From: Nemertoderma westbladi
Taxonomy: Eukaryota > Xenacoelomorpha > Nemertodermatida > Nemertodermatidae
Reading direction: 5' to 3'
Assembly (NCBI GenBank): GCA_032718475.1
Contig: JAUCBJ010001513.1
Location: forward strand, 1-41,211
DNA: 41,211 bases
In this document: positions 31,534 through 40,435 of the stretch, piece by piece
Position numbering within the stretch: the first letter of the stretch is position 1
Layout of the letters: the number at the start of each line of letters is the position of its first letter
Notes under the pieces: model-generated
The model's input: only the letters and a program-made list of their open reading frames with translations
The model's database searches: none
Told to the model about the DNA's origin: nothing
Translations under genes and position numbers: made by a program

Positions 31534-34164
31534 AGCGGACTTAGAACTGCATTCCTACACTGGCGGGAATATATTGCAATGCGCCATCTAGAGGTTGAAA
31601 ACGAACATAAAGCAATAAATTATTATGTGCGACGCCATCTAACGGCCGGTTTGAGCGCCTTTAAAATTCAGGTAATACGAAGGCGAATAAAACGGAAGCG
31701 AAATCAGATTGCCGACTCATTCCGCTGCTGGAAGCTGCGATATAGTGCATGGTCTGTCTGGGTTAATAGTCTGGATATACGACGTGAAGGAGAACTCATC
31801 CCGTTGGACGCCGTAGCTCGTAAACATTACTCGTCGCGTTTATTAGTCACCGGTTTCTCTGTCTGGCTCAGATACACAAAACAAAAACGCCTATCGTCAT
31901 GGCGACAACAACAAGCCGACAGCTTCCACAAACGGACCCTCATGTATAAATGCTTTGCCGCCATGATTACAAACATTCCAATCGCTCGTAGAAAGCGCCA
32001 CCTAACGGCGGTTGGCAGCACATTCCTGTATCGGCGCCTAGTAGGACGCCACCTAGCGGTATGGATCGACGCTTACAATCTCAGTGTGGACGCGCGATTG
32101 GACCGGCGGATGGCGTGTCTCCATCACCGACGTAACACGTTGCGTCGGTGGCTGAGTGAGTGGCGACGCCGCACTGTGGCGGCGTTAACCCGAGCTCTCC
32201 ACGCCGAGATCGCCAGCGAGCACTACTCGAGCACGCTGCTCGCCCACTCGCTGTCGTTATGGAAACGCCGGTATCGCGATATAGTGAGCGTTCGCGATAA
32301 TTCTATTCTAGCGACTGGGGTTTATAATCGGGGTTTAGTCGAGAAATATTTTGGTTTTTGGAAACTTTATATTAAAAATAGGAAATATAAATTATTAATT
32401 AAATCGCAAAGCGATAACCACTTCCATCGAACTTTAATTTCGCGAGTTATTTATGTTTGGAGGAAATTTTCTATCGATTCATTAGAGCGGGACGTTTATT
32501 TAACTTCCTTACGGAAAAACTTCCAATTAAATAAAACGCAACGCAAATACTTTCGGATGTGGCGACGATTGTTAGTTTCTAGTCGCCGTGGCCGCAAACA
32601 AACCGCCGTGGCGGAGTGGCACTGCGCCACCCGGGTGTGTGGCGTCGCTCTGCGTGGGTGGCGCGTCGTCGCTACTCGGGTTGCCAAGCAACGCCGAGAT
32701 GACGCGGCGCTTGTTGCCAGGGCGACGGGGTTGCTGGACCGCGGACGGTTGCGGTTCGCGTTCGCTAGGTGGCGTAACGACGCGATTAATTCGCGACGGG
32801 ATCGCGAGAACGCAGAGCGCGCCGACGTTCTGTACGCGGAACGAACGAAACGCCGGTTCCTCTCGGGTTGGATCCGGTACCGGGAACGGCGGGAACGCGA
32901 GGCCAAACGGAACCTCGTCGCCAGCCGCCATCGGAACTACCGATTACTGACCCGTTGCTATAACTACTGGAGCGTATCGGTTGTCGCAGCGACGGTAGAA
33001 CGAAGTCGCACTGTAGTCGCGTTGTTCCATTGGGCCGCTACGCTGCAGGGTACCGCGTTCCGCTGCTGGGTGGCGTACACTCTCAACCGGAAGCGTAAGA
33101 AACTGCGTTACCACGAGGCCATCCAGCGGCGGGTCGGGGAACTCCTGCGGGAGGGCTGCGTGCGATGGCTGCATGTCGGGGATCAGTTGGCCCAGGTGCG
33201 ACGGACCATGATCGCCCAACGCCAAGCCCAGACCGTCTACACCGACTACCGGACGGTATGGAAATACGCTATGCGGTGGAAAGAGTTCGCATTGAGACCG
33301 CCAGGGGGCGACGCGAAACTCCGGGCCAACCTATTAGACGGGGCGTATCGCAATGTTCCACTGGATGGCGCTGTCAACCGAACTGTACCACTAGGGGGCG
33401 CTATTGGCTGCACTATCCCGCCAGGGGGCGCTATAAGTAGCCCACGTCGGGTCACGTTCGCACCGCCTCTCGCTGTTTCTCCGGTTTACGACGTTAAACG
33501 TCGACTCCAACCCCGTCGACCCAAATTCCTTTTGGACTCGTTAAAACGAGACGGTTTAATTACCTCCTTCGACGATTCATTACAACCACCGCCTCTAGAT
33601 GGCGCCAAATCTACATCGAATCGGCGCTATGACACGACCCGACCACTAGATGGCTCCGCGCTACTCCCACCGTCTGCTTTCGGCGATGGGTCGCCGATTA
33701 GAAGGGATTGCGTTTCTATGGATACGGGTCAGCTGTTAGTTCGGGGGTTATTCTCTAGTCCGGGTTTGTCTACCCTCGACGGGGAGTCTGTGGCTGGAGA
33801 CGAAGTTCCGTTCCTTACCGGTAGAGGCAGCGGCAAAGGGGACGCGACGGGTGTCGGTATAGAGGTTGAGCTTAAAGATATTCGGGGACGTTTAACGGAA
33901 TTTAAACGAAAGCGTCACAAACTAAAAATACTGAAAGCTCACCATGTCGAGTTGACGTCATGGTTGGAAGAAATTCGTTGCTTAGAAACTAGCGACGCGT
34001 GTGTGCCAGAGTTAGATAATGAGCGTATCGAAGTGACGTCAGAACTTCAGTCAGTTACCAAGGAGATTGATGAACTGTCTAGTATGTTGGAACATGAAAG
34101 GCCATTGGCCCAACAATTAGCTAGGCGTGTAAAACAATTGCGAATTGGCGAATTAACTAGCTAA
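31534..34164 (+). CDS. SFI1: SFI1 centrin-binding protein, coding exon 2
   Basis: This exon codes for 876 residues. About seventeen further SFI1 repeats follow, with cores such as HWREY, CWKLR, VWLRY, VWIDA, RWLSEW, LWKRR, FWKLY, MWRRL, GWIRY, CWVAY and RWKEF, ending near residue ~965. A proline/glycine linker follows with repeats VPLDGA, VPLGGA and IPPGGA. A final coiled coil (~1143-1240: LKDIRGRLTEFKRKR, then ERPLAQQLARRVKQLR) resembles the C-terminus of animal SFI1. The total of 1245 residues is close to human SFI1 (about 1240). Oddities are the very low intron number and many CTCF-like cores within the coding sequence. The TTG-led reading upstream of 31534 is intronic. Confidence 0.88.
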   Translation, partial: SGLRTAFLHWREYIAMRHLEVENEHKAINYYVRRHLTAGLSAFKIQVIRRRIKRKRNQIADSFRCWKLRYSAWSVWVNSLDIRREGELIPLDAVARKHYSSRLLVTGFSVWLRYTKQKRLSSWRQQQADSFHKRTLMYKCFAAMITNIPIARRKRHLTAVGSTFLYRRLVGRHLAVWIDAYNLSVDARLDRRMACLHHRRNTLRRWLSEWRRRTVAALTRALHAEIASEHYSSTLLAHSLSLWKRRYRDIVSVRDNSILATGVYNRGLVEKYFGFWKLYIKNRKYKLLIKSQSDNHFHRTLISRVIYVWRKFSIDSLERDVYLTSLRKNFQLNKTQRKYFRMWRRLLVSSRRGRKQTAVAEWHCATRVCGVALRGWRVVATRVAKQRRDDAALVARATGLLDRGRLRFAFARWRNDAINSRRDRENAERADVLYAERTKRRFLSGWIRYRERREREAKRNLVASRHRNYRLLTRCYNYWSVSVVAATVERSRTVVALFHWAATLQGTAFRCWVAYTLNRKRKKLRYHEAIQRRVGELLREGCVRWLHVGDQLAQVRRTMIAQRQAQTVYTDYRTVWKYAMRWKEFALRPPGGDAKLRANLLDGAYRNVPLDGAVNRTVPLGGAIGCTIPPGGAISSPRRVTFAPPLAVSPVYDVKRRLQPRRPKFLLDSLKRDGLITSFDDSLQPPPLDGAKSTSNRRYDTTRPLDGSALLPPSAFGDGSPIRRDCVSMDTGQLLVRGLFSSPGLSTLDGESVAGDEVPFLTGRGSGKGDATGVGIEVELKDIRGRLTEFKRKRHKLKILKAHHVELTSWLEEIRCLETSDACVPELDNERIEVTSELQSVTKEIDELSSMLEHERPLAQQLARRVKQLRIGELTS
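33298..33433 (+). promoter_or_regulatory. Tandem cluster of four CTCF-like cores in SFI1 exon 2
   Basis: CCGCCAGGGGGCGACG (33298), CCACTGGATGGCGCTG (33358), CCACTAGGGGGCGCTA (33388) and CCGCCAGGGGGCGCTA (33418) lie in one orientation with spacings of 60, 30 and 30 bp. All match the CCRCYAGRKGGCGC core bound by CTCF in bilaterians, with small deviations. They encode the peptide repeats xPxGGA / xPLDGA. Binding is inferred. Confidence 0.45.
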
Positions 34165-34427
34165 CCCATGATGTAGCTTTATCATGCTAAATTTTTATAC
34201 ACGATGTTTAGTATCGCATCGCTATTTGCAAATTTGTACATATATTTAGTGTTTAAAGTGTTAATAATATTTTATGAGTTAGTTATTACTAAATATATAT
34301 ATTACAAAATATGAATTGCAATTAACTATGTATTAATATGATTATAAATAGATATTTGATATTTGATGATGTGGTTCAACAAAAAAAGAATCGTAGGTGT
34401 TATTTAGCCTATAATACTCATGTAGGT
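34165..34427. other. SFI1 3' flank
   Basis: AT-rich; the SFI1 3' UTR is presumably here. No canonical AATAAA was seen close to the stop, and no gene was recognised. Confidence 0.5.
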
Positions 34428-34702
34428 GATAGGTTCCACCTTGGTGTAGTGGTTGCATTGAATTCACATCTCCTGCAGGTCGTGGGTTCGATCCTCACAT
34501 GGGTCGTTTCGGCACGAATGCTTTAAAGGGACCAGCCAGGGCGCATCTTCTCTGCCTTGCATCCTTAAGTGGTAGCTAAATGAGTAATTGAGTTTTCTCT
34601 GGGGAGTAAAGTTCTGGGGGGACCGCACTGGAAATAAGTCGTCAGACTTTGTGCGTAATCCCTGGCCTAGCGGCCGAAGAAAATTTACTTTACTTTTTGT
34701 AG
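34428..34702 (+). mobile_element. tRNA-derived SINE
   Basis: The head (34431-34506) looks like a tRNA: A box TTGGTGTAGTGGTTGC and B box GGTTCGATCC in proper spacing. A tRNA-unrelated body of about 170 bp follows (with GCATCTTCTCTGCCTTGC and CCTGGCCTAGCGGCCG) and a short TTTACTTTACTTTT tail at 34686-34699. The anticodon arm does not fold into a normal tRNA, so this is a SINE and not a tRNA gene. Confidence 0.75.
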
Positions 34703-34847
34703 GGTACCCGTACCGCTATAAGGTGATAAAGTGATTTGCGGCCATTTACTCTCTTTTTTAATAATTAGTTAAAATAATTTTCAATAATTATTTGTAAAAT
34801 TAATGAAAAAATGAAGTAATAGGCAGCCATAATTAAAAAAAAATCAT

Positions 34848-35000
34848 ATATAAAGTTACGCAATAACTGTAGAACTGGTGCAATATCAACGCAAACATTT
34901 CTTTCAAACACTTGTACCTAAATGGTGAAAGAGAAAATAAAAACTCTGGCTCATCCAGGAAGGAGGAGGGAGATGAAACTATTTATTTATTTATTTTACA
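34848..35000 (+). repeat. Single-arm copy of the long hairpin element
   Basis: AACTGGTGCAATATCAACG through GGAGGAGGGAGATGAAACT matches the right arm of the foldback element at 39131-39974 (39765-39875) in direct orientation. It is probably a truncated or half copy of that family. Confidence 0.7.
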
Positions 35001-35094
35001 AATTTTATGCGATCTCATTATTGTTAAAAATTCGGTGGCGGGGGGAAGGGCATTGGGCAGATACATGAATGCTACCAACCAAAATTGATGAAAA

Positions 35095-36125
35095 TTTTAC
35101 CAAAAAAATTATATTACACCAATTTAAATATAATGTGACCCCAAAAAATATTATTCAACTCCAAAAACAATTATTCAACACCAGTATAAATAAATGCTCC
35201 CCACCCAAAACCAATTATTCACACCAAAATAAATGACAAATCCCCCAAAATAAATACAAATTTTCCCAAAAAATACTAATTTTCCCAAAATAAATACAAT
35301 TTCCCCTAAAATAAATACCCCCTAAAATAAATACATAATCCCCCAAAATAAATACATAATCCCCCAAAATAAATACATAATCCCCCAAAATAAATACATA
35401 TTCCCCCAAAATTAATACACATTTTCCCCAAAATAAATAACATACTCCCCCAAAATAAATGCTTATTACCCCAAAATAGTCAAATATTCTGCCAAAATAA
35501 ACAGACTCTCAGTTGCAGACTATTGTTACGTGAATCGTCGGATGAGTACAAAATTAAGACAAAAGATCTAAGACTTTACTGCCCGTTCTGTACAAAACAA
35601 AGAGGTAAAGTCGCGTTAGGTCCCAAGGAGCGTTAGATCCCATCCCCATTTAAAGGAGCAGGTTAGTAAAGAAGCAGGTTACAGAGGCGTGTTGGGGGGA
35701 ACCAAAGCAATAAAAAGTAAAAAAAAGTAATGAAAGTTAACATGTTACTGTACAAGATTATGCAGGTCTTTATAATTGGGTCTGAGATTTGTACTCACCC
35801 GAAGATCGTCGGTATAATATAATTAAACATTTTGTTTGATTTATAGAAATAAATGAATGAATGAATTTTTGTATAATTAAATTTTCCATAAAATATTTGG
35901 TGCTGGAAGAATTGCAGTTTTTGGGGGGATGAATAATTGTTTTTGAGGGATGGATAATTGTTTTACGGGATGAATTTATTGTTTTTGGGGGATGAATAAT
36001 TGTTTTTGGTGAGAGAGATTTTCAAAATTGGGGGATGTAAATTGGTACTACAAAAAAATATATTTGGTGCTAAATAATTATTTTGGTGTGAAATCATCTG
36101 ATTTGGGGTGGCATTCAATTACAGG
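35095..36125. repeat. Foldback of degenerate ~21-bp CCCCAAAA-type repeats
   Basis: The left block (35095-35475) consists of degenerate units such as CCCCCAAAATAAATACATAA; at 35320-35405 four nearly identical 21-bp copies stand in tandem. The right block (35880-36125) carries the inverted form (GGGGGATGAATAATTGTTTT). The blocks can pair imperfectly. A GCAGGTTACAGAGG repeat copy (35674-35687) lies in the centre. The minus-strand open frame over the left block (DYVFILG repeats) is a translation of the repeat. Confidence 0.7.
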
Positions 36126-37114
36126 CGAGGCGATACATGAATAAGTGAAAGCAAGTAAATGCAAGAGCATGGTAGCCTACAGTATAGTGCAATATCTGCT
36201 GGACTATATTATATTCAATCCATGTTTATTTTTTCAATGTATTTATTATTAAAAAATTGAAACATTTCTTACCTCTGTCAGTTTCAACAGCTTCAAAAAA
36301 AGTTTATCGTATATGTCAGTATGTACGCTCACTTTTTTTTACGCTCACACACTATTATTACATTAAGTGAACCAAGGTACCGGTACAGACAGCAGCGGTA
36401 CAACAGCTATTGTCAAATTTTAGTTTCACATTCCGATATAATCTGATAATGTGCTGTTGTACCGGTAGCAATCAGCATATCAAACAGCAGTATTGGTGAT
36501 AACAAACAACTGCATGGTACCGGTAAATTCAGTATATTATTATTTAATATTATATTCCTAATATAAATTCCGAATATACAATTATTCATCCCTCGTACTG
36601 TTTTCCTATAAAGTGCTACATTTTTATCAACGTGATATATTACTGTATTATAGTTATCATTCAGTCTTTTTGTGGGATGGTGTTGTAACACTGTACCATA
36701 TACCACTATACCAGTACCAGTATACATCTATACTGTTACTGCCTGACCGCTACCGCAGTACCGGTATATGCCTACCACCAACCCAGCGCCAGCAACCATC
36801 AACTCAAGCAGTCAAATCAACCATATTCTGATATTACAGTAGGCCTATTACACTACACATATTGCATTATTACAGCATTATGCCTAGTTCAGTTAGTCAG
36901 TTACCAACTTAATTGTTATTAAAAAGTTTGTTGTTATCCGGTACCTAGCGTACAATAATTAAAATGCATAAAATTCTTCATAATATTTAGCGGTTTGCAC
37001 GTTAACAAATCGATCGACCAACCGGGAACTATAGGCCTACGGGTATCAGGGTATTGTTTTCGTCACGGACCAGTCCGCCCATTAGGCCTACTGCATTACC
37101 TAACATCAACCACC
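36126..37114. other. PRPF6 upstream region
   Basis: No gene was recognised. It is AT-rich, with an unusual density of TACCGGTA palindromes (four between 36376 and 36765) and of TAGGCCTA palindromes close to the PRPF6 start. The PRPF6 promoter and 5' UTR are presumably in the last few hundred bases. Confidence 0.5.
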
Positions 37115-38047
37115 ATGAATGTCTCGTTGATGGTAAACAAACAAAAGAAGGGCTTTATAAACATGCCCGCTCCCTTGGGCTACGTGGCCGGGGTGGGCCG
37201 CGGTGCCACTGGGTTCACAACCCGGTCGGACATCGGTCCGGCGAGAGAGTCCGGAGATCCGACAAACGAGCAGGAGAAAAAGTACGGACCGAACGCTAAA
37301 CGACCGGAACCGGAGCCCGAGGAAGACCTCAACGACATGAACTACGATGAGTTCGCGGGATACGGAGAGAACCTTTTCAAAGACACTCCGTACGAGCAGG
37401 ATGATAAAGAAGCGGATGAGATCTACGAGGAGGTTGATAAACGAATGGACGAGAGACGCAAAGAGTACCGAGAGAAATACTTCAGGGATAAAATGCTACA
37501 GTATCGTCAGGAGCGGCCAAAAATACAGACACAGTTCGCCGACCTCAAGAGGAAACTCTCCGAGGTGTCTTCCGATGATTGGTCGGCCATTCCGGACGTG
37601 GGCGATTACCGGAACAAAAAGCAGCGCAACCCGAAGGCGGACCAACTGACTCCGGTTCCGGACAGTCTGCTTCTCATGTCGTCTACGGCTACCGGTACGT
37701 CGGTTGACGCCCGGGAACAGAAGTACGGCGGGTTAACATCGCCTTTCGGTGGTTCTACTCCGACAGACGGATCCACCAGTCTCGATCTACGGAAGGTTGG
37801 ACAGGCTCGCAACGCTCTGATGGACCTGCGACTCACCCAGGTGTCCGACTCAGTGTCTGGACAGACGGTGGTGGACCCTAAGGGATACCTCACTGATCTG
37901 CAGTCGATGTTGCCAGCCTACGGTGGGGATATAGGGGACGTAAAGAAGGCGAGGTTGCTACTGAAGTCAGTTCGGGATACAAATCCGAGTCACGCTCCGG
38001 CCTGGATAGCCTCGGCGAGGTTGGAAGAGGTGGTCGGGAAACTACAG
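37115..38047 (+). CDS. PRPF6: Pre-mRNA-processing factor 6, first coding exon (gene continues beyond window)
   Basis: PRPF6 bridges U5 and U4/U6 in the spliceosomal tri-snRNP. The ATG at 37115 (CACCATGA, good context) gives [14 protein letters not shown]; an alternative Met five codons later looks more like the vertebrate N-terminus. The PRP1 N-terminal domain is plain: [70 protein letters not shown] and [15 protein letters not shown]. Then come SQVSD-like [20 protein letters not shown] and [15 protein letters not shown], the first HAT repeat. The exon ends phase 0 at EEVVGKLQ, at donor ACAG^GTGAGT. The remaining HAT repeats must lie right of the window. The identity is secure. Confidence 0.95.
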
Positions 38048-38358
38048 GTGAGTTGGGGAACTACAGGTGAGTCAGGAAGTGTTAGGGAAATTACAGGTGA
38101 GTCAGGAAGTGTTCGGTAAACTACAGGTGAGTCGGGAAACTACAGGTGAGTTGGGGAACTACAGGTCAGTGGGTGAGGTGGTTGGGAAACTACAGGTGAG
38201 TCGGGAAATGGTCGGGAAACTACAGGTGAGTTGGGAAACTACAGGTCAGTGGGTGAGGTGGTTGGGAAAATACAAGTGAGTCGGGAAACTACAGGTAAGT
38301 CAGGAAATGTTCGAAAACTACAGTTAAGTCGGGGAATTGTTGGGAAACTACAGTTGAG
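38028..38358 (+). repeat. Tandem array of the PRPF6 donor site (~13 copies)
   Basis: The end of the exon plus the first intron bases is repeated in units of about 19 and 30 bp with core GGGAAACTACAG^GTGAGTC. GT donor cores stand at 38048 (authentic), 38067, 38097, 38127, 38146, 38165, 38196, 38226, 38245, 38276 and 38295. Two last copies have lost the GT (CAG^TTAAGT and CAG^TTGAGT). Some units also repeat the exon word GAGGTGGT. All alternative donors are out of frame or lie beyond the in-frame stop at 38117-38119. Confidence 0.92.
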
Positions 38359-38391
38359 TCGGGATGGGGGGGGGGGGGTCTACCATGATGC

Positions 38392-39088
38392 CGATGATGA
38401 TAGTCTTTCTGACACCTCTTATGAGTAACCAAACGATGATTTTATTTAATATGGACAACATTACTTAGATCTGAGGCATCGTCGATTGTAAAACATGGTT
38501 AAGTTTTGCACGTTTTGTCAGTAATTACCTGATGTCGATGTCAACAAGAATCATATTACCGGTACTAAATAGGCCAGTTAAACAACCACCCGCAGTATAG
38601 TACTGTGACACATGGAGTAAAGGAAATCTCAAGGTTTTACCTTTCCTACAGATATGGATTTTGTCGCCGCCGCAATGAGTTTGCACCATCAGATTCGCAT
38701 AAAGGCCGACAAATCATAATTTTAGTGATGATGCAAATGGGATTTATTGATGCAAATCAATAATGAATTACATCAACCAAACAAACAGCATCCCGTCTAA
38801 TGTAATAAACAGTCGCCGAAAACAGACAAATCGCAACCACAATTAGTGCATTGTGTGAAATGTTATCCCTATCGGCAAACTGAGAAACGGCCCACAAAGT
38901 TTGTTGGCTCTCCTAATGGGGGTAACTACATCGGACATCCTTAATTACTTAATTAGCCCACGCTTAGCATTATTTGTCTTTATAGTAATTAGCTTTATGC
39001 CTATGATGATTGTCTTTCTGACACCTCTTATGAGTAATCAACGTTGATTTTAATATTGACATTTTCTTACATCTGAGGCACCGCCAAT
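38392..39088 (+). repeat. Direct repeat pair (~95 bp) in the PRPF6 intron
   Basis: The copies at 38392-38487 and 39001-39088 share CTTTCTGACACCTCTTATGA, then GAT(TTT) and ATCTGAGGCA. The sequence between them contains the dispersed repeat 38757-38917. They may be the two ends of one larger element. Confidence 0.65.
38757..38917 (-). repeat. Dispersed repeat, copy in PRPF6 intron
   Basis: Inverted copy of the repeat at 30628-30800 in the SFI1 intron; see that entry for the shared blocks. Confidence 0.75.
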
Positions 39089-39130
39089 CATGCGTCATAC
39101 TGTATTAGATGTTTGTAATGATACCTGATA

Positions 39131-39172
39131 TACACCATGTCCTGGAATATAGTTTCATTATTCTGGTACCTG

Positions 39173-39203
<31 letters not shown>

Positions 39204-39974
39204 AAAAATTTATACAAATCCTGATGAAATATAAGACATACGATTGGGTGAAATTTGAAACAGAGTTAGTTTCATATCCCCCTTCCTTAGTGGGTGAGCC
39301 AGAATTTTTATTTTTCCTTTCAATCTTTAGTTCCAAGCTTTTAAAAAAAGTATTCCCGTCGATATTGCACCAGTTACTGCACAGTCATTCTTCAACCTTA
39401 TAGTTATTTGTAGATACTAGTGGAAAGCTGGACATGCAAGGATTCCAAATATGGAAAAATATTTAAATTTGGGTTGGAAATACCTGAGATATGGGCATTT
39501 GAATGTTGCATGAATTATGTATGAATATCGATATACTAGTATCATCATGTAGGCATTGCATTGTTGCCAAGCTACTTATGAGATAAACAAAATGTTCTAG
39601 AACATCAGCAGTGCAAGTAAATACAGGCAACATTCAAATGCCCATATCTCAGCTATTTCCCAACCAAATTCAAATAGTTTTACATATTTGGAATCCTTGC
39701 ATATACAGCTTTCCACTAGTATCTACAATTCGCTATAAGTTTGACTAATGAATGTGCGGTAACTGGTGCAATATCGACGGAGACACTTTTTTTAAACGCT
39801 TGTAACTAAAGAAAGATTGAAAGCAAAAATAAAAATTCTGGCTCACCCAGTAAGGAGGAGGGAGATGAAACTAACTCTGTTTCAAATTTCATCCAATCTT
39901 ATTAAAATTTGTATAAAAATTTGGGGGGGGGGCATGTTCCAGAATAACGACACTACATTCCAGGACATGGTGTA
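39131..39974. mobile_element. Long hairpin (foldback) element with ~350-bp arms
   Basis: Arms 39131-39511 and 39627-39974 are inverted copies around a ~115-bp loop. Outer ends are TACACCATGTCC / GGACATGGTGTA. Shared inner blocks include GGTGAGCCAGAATTTTTATT / AATAAAAATTCTGGCTCACC and GATATGGGCATTTGAATGTT / AACATTCAAATGCCCATATC. The left arm has a 21-base C run followed by 15 A (39173-39208). It has no coding capacity. A single arm is also found at 34848-35000. Confidence 0.85.
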
Positions 39975-40030
39975 CGTGGGGTGTTAATTATTAAATACCA
40001 AATATCACCTCCTCTATATAAAGTATAGTT

Positions 40031-40082
40031 ATGGCCTATTCATAAACGACGTCACACCGAAATGTGACCCCCTGCCTCCCCA
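40031..40082. repeat. One-ended MITE relic
   Basis: CATAAACGACGTCAC followed by TGACCCCCTGCCTCCCC resembles the subterminal part of the element at 27648-28317 (GACGTC plus TGACCCCCTCCCTCCCC). No partner end was found. Confidence 0.4.
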
Positions 40083-40435
40083 TATATTTCACAGTTGGCG
40101 CAAAATTCTAGACTTGCGATGGTTTTTTTCATAATGTTCACTGTGAAAAAAAGTTTCTAAATGGTTACAAAATATTTTAGAAATTCTCGATTTTGTTTAG
40201 AAAACCAAAATAGTTTGCCCAAAATGGAGAATTTGACAGGTGATTTAGAAGAACTGAGAAGTATTCCACGTGCATTATACTTACGGTATTGCTTGTTTTC
40301 TATCTTATTCAACCGTACGGTACATCCTGCAAACTTAAATATTCCGGATTGCCACTCACTCTGGAATAGTCTGGAATTTCATTTTTTCTTGAAATGTCAG
40401 GGAATTCTAGTAAAAATTTGACAAATCATGGAAAA

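Noticed and set aside
32496-33455. Arg/Ser-rich ORFs in other frames over SFI1 exon 2
   Set aside because: GC-rich shadow frames; the SFI1 frame explains the sequence.
34431-34506. Second tRNA gene
   Set aside because: A and B boxes are present, but the acceptor and anticodon stems do not pair properly; the 3' body and tail mark a SINE.
35215-35409. Minus-strand ORF with DYVFILG repeats
   Set aside because: A translation of the 21-bp CCCCAAAATAAATACATAAT repeat.
38048-38428. Extension of PRPF6 coding sequence and overlapping small ORFs after the donor
   Set aside because: Sequence after EEVVGKLQ no longer resembles the family and consists of donor-array repeats; the frame stops at 38119.
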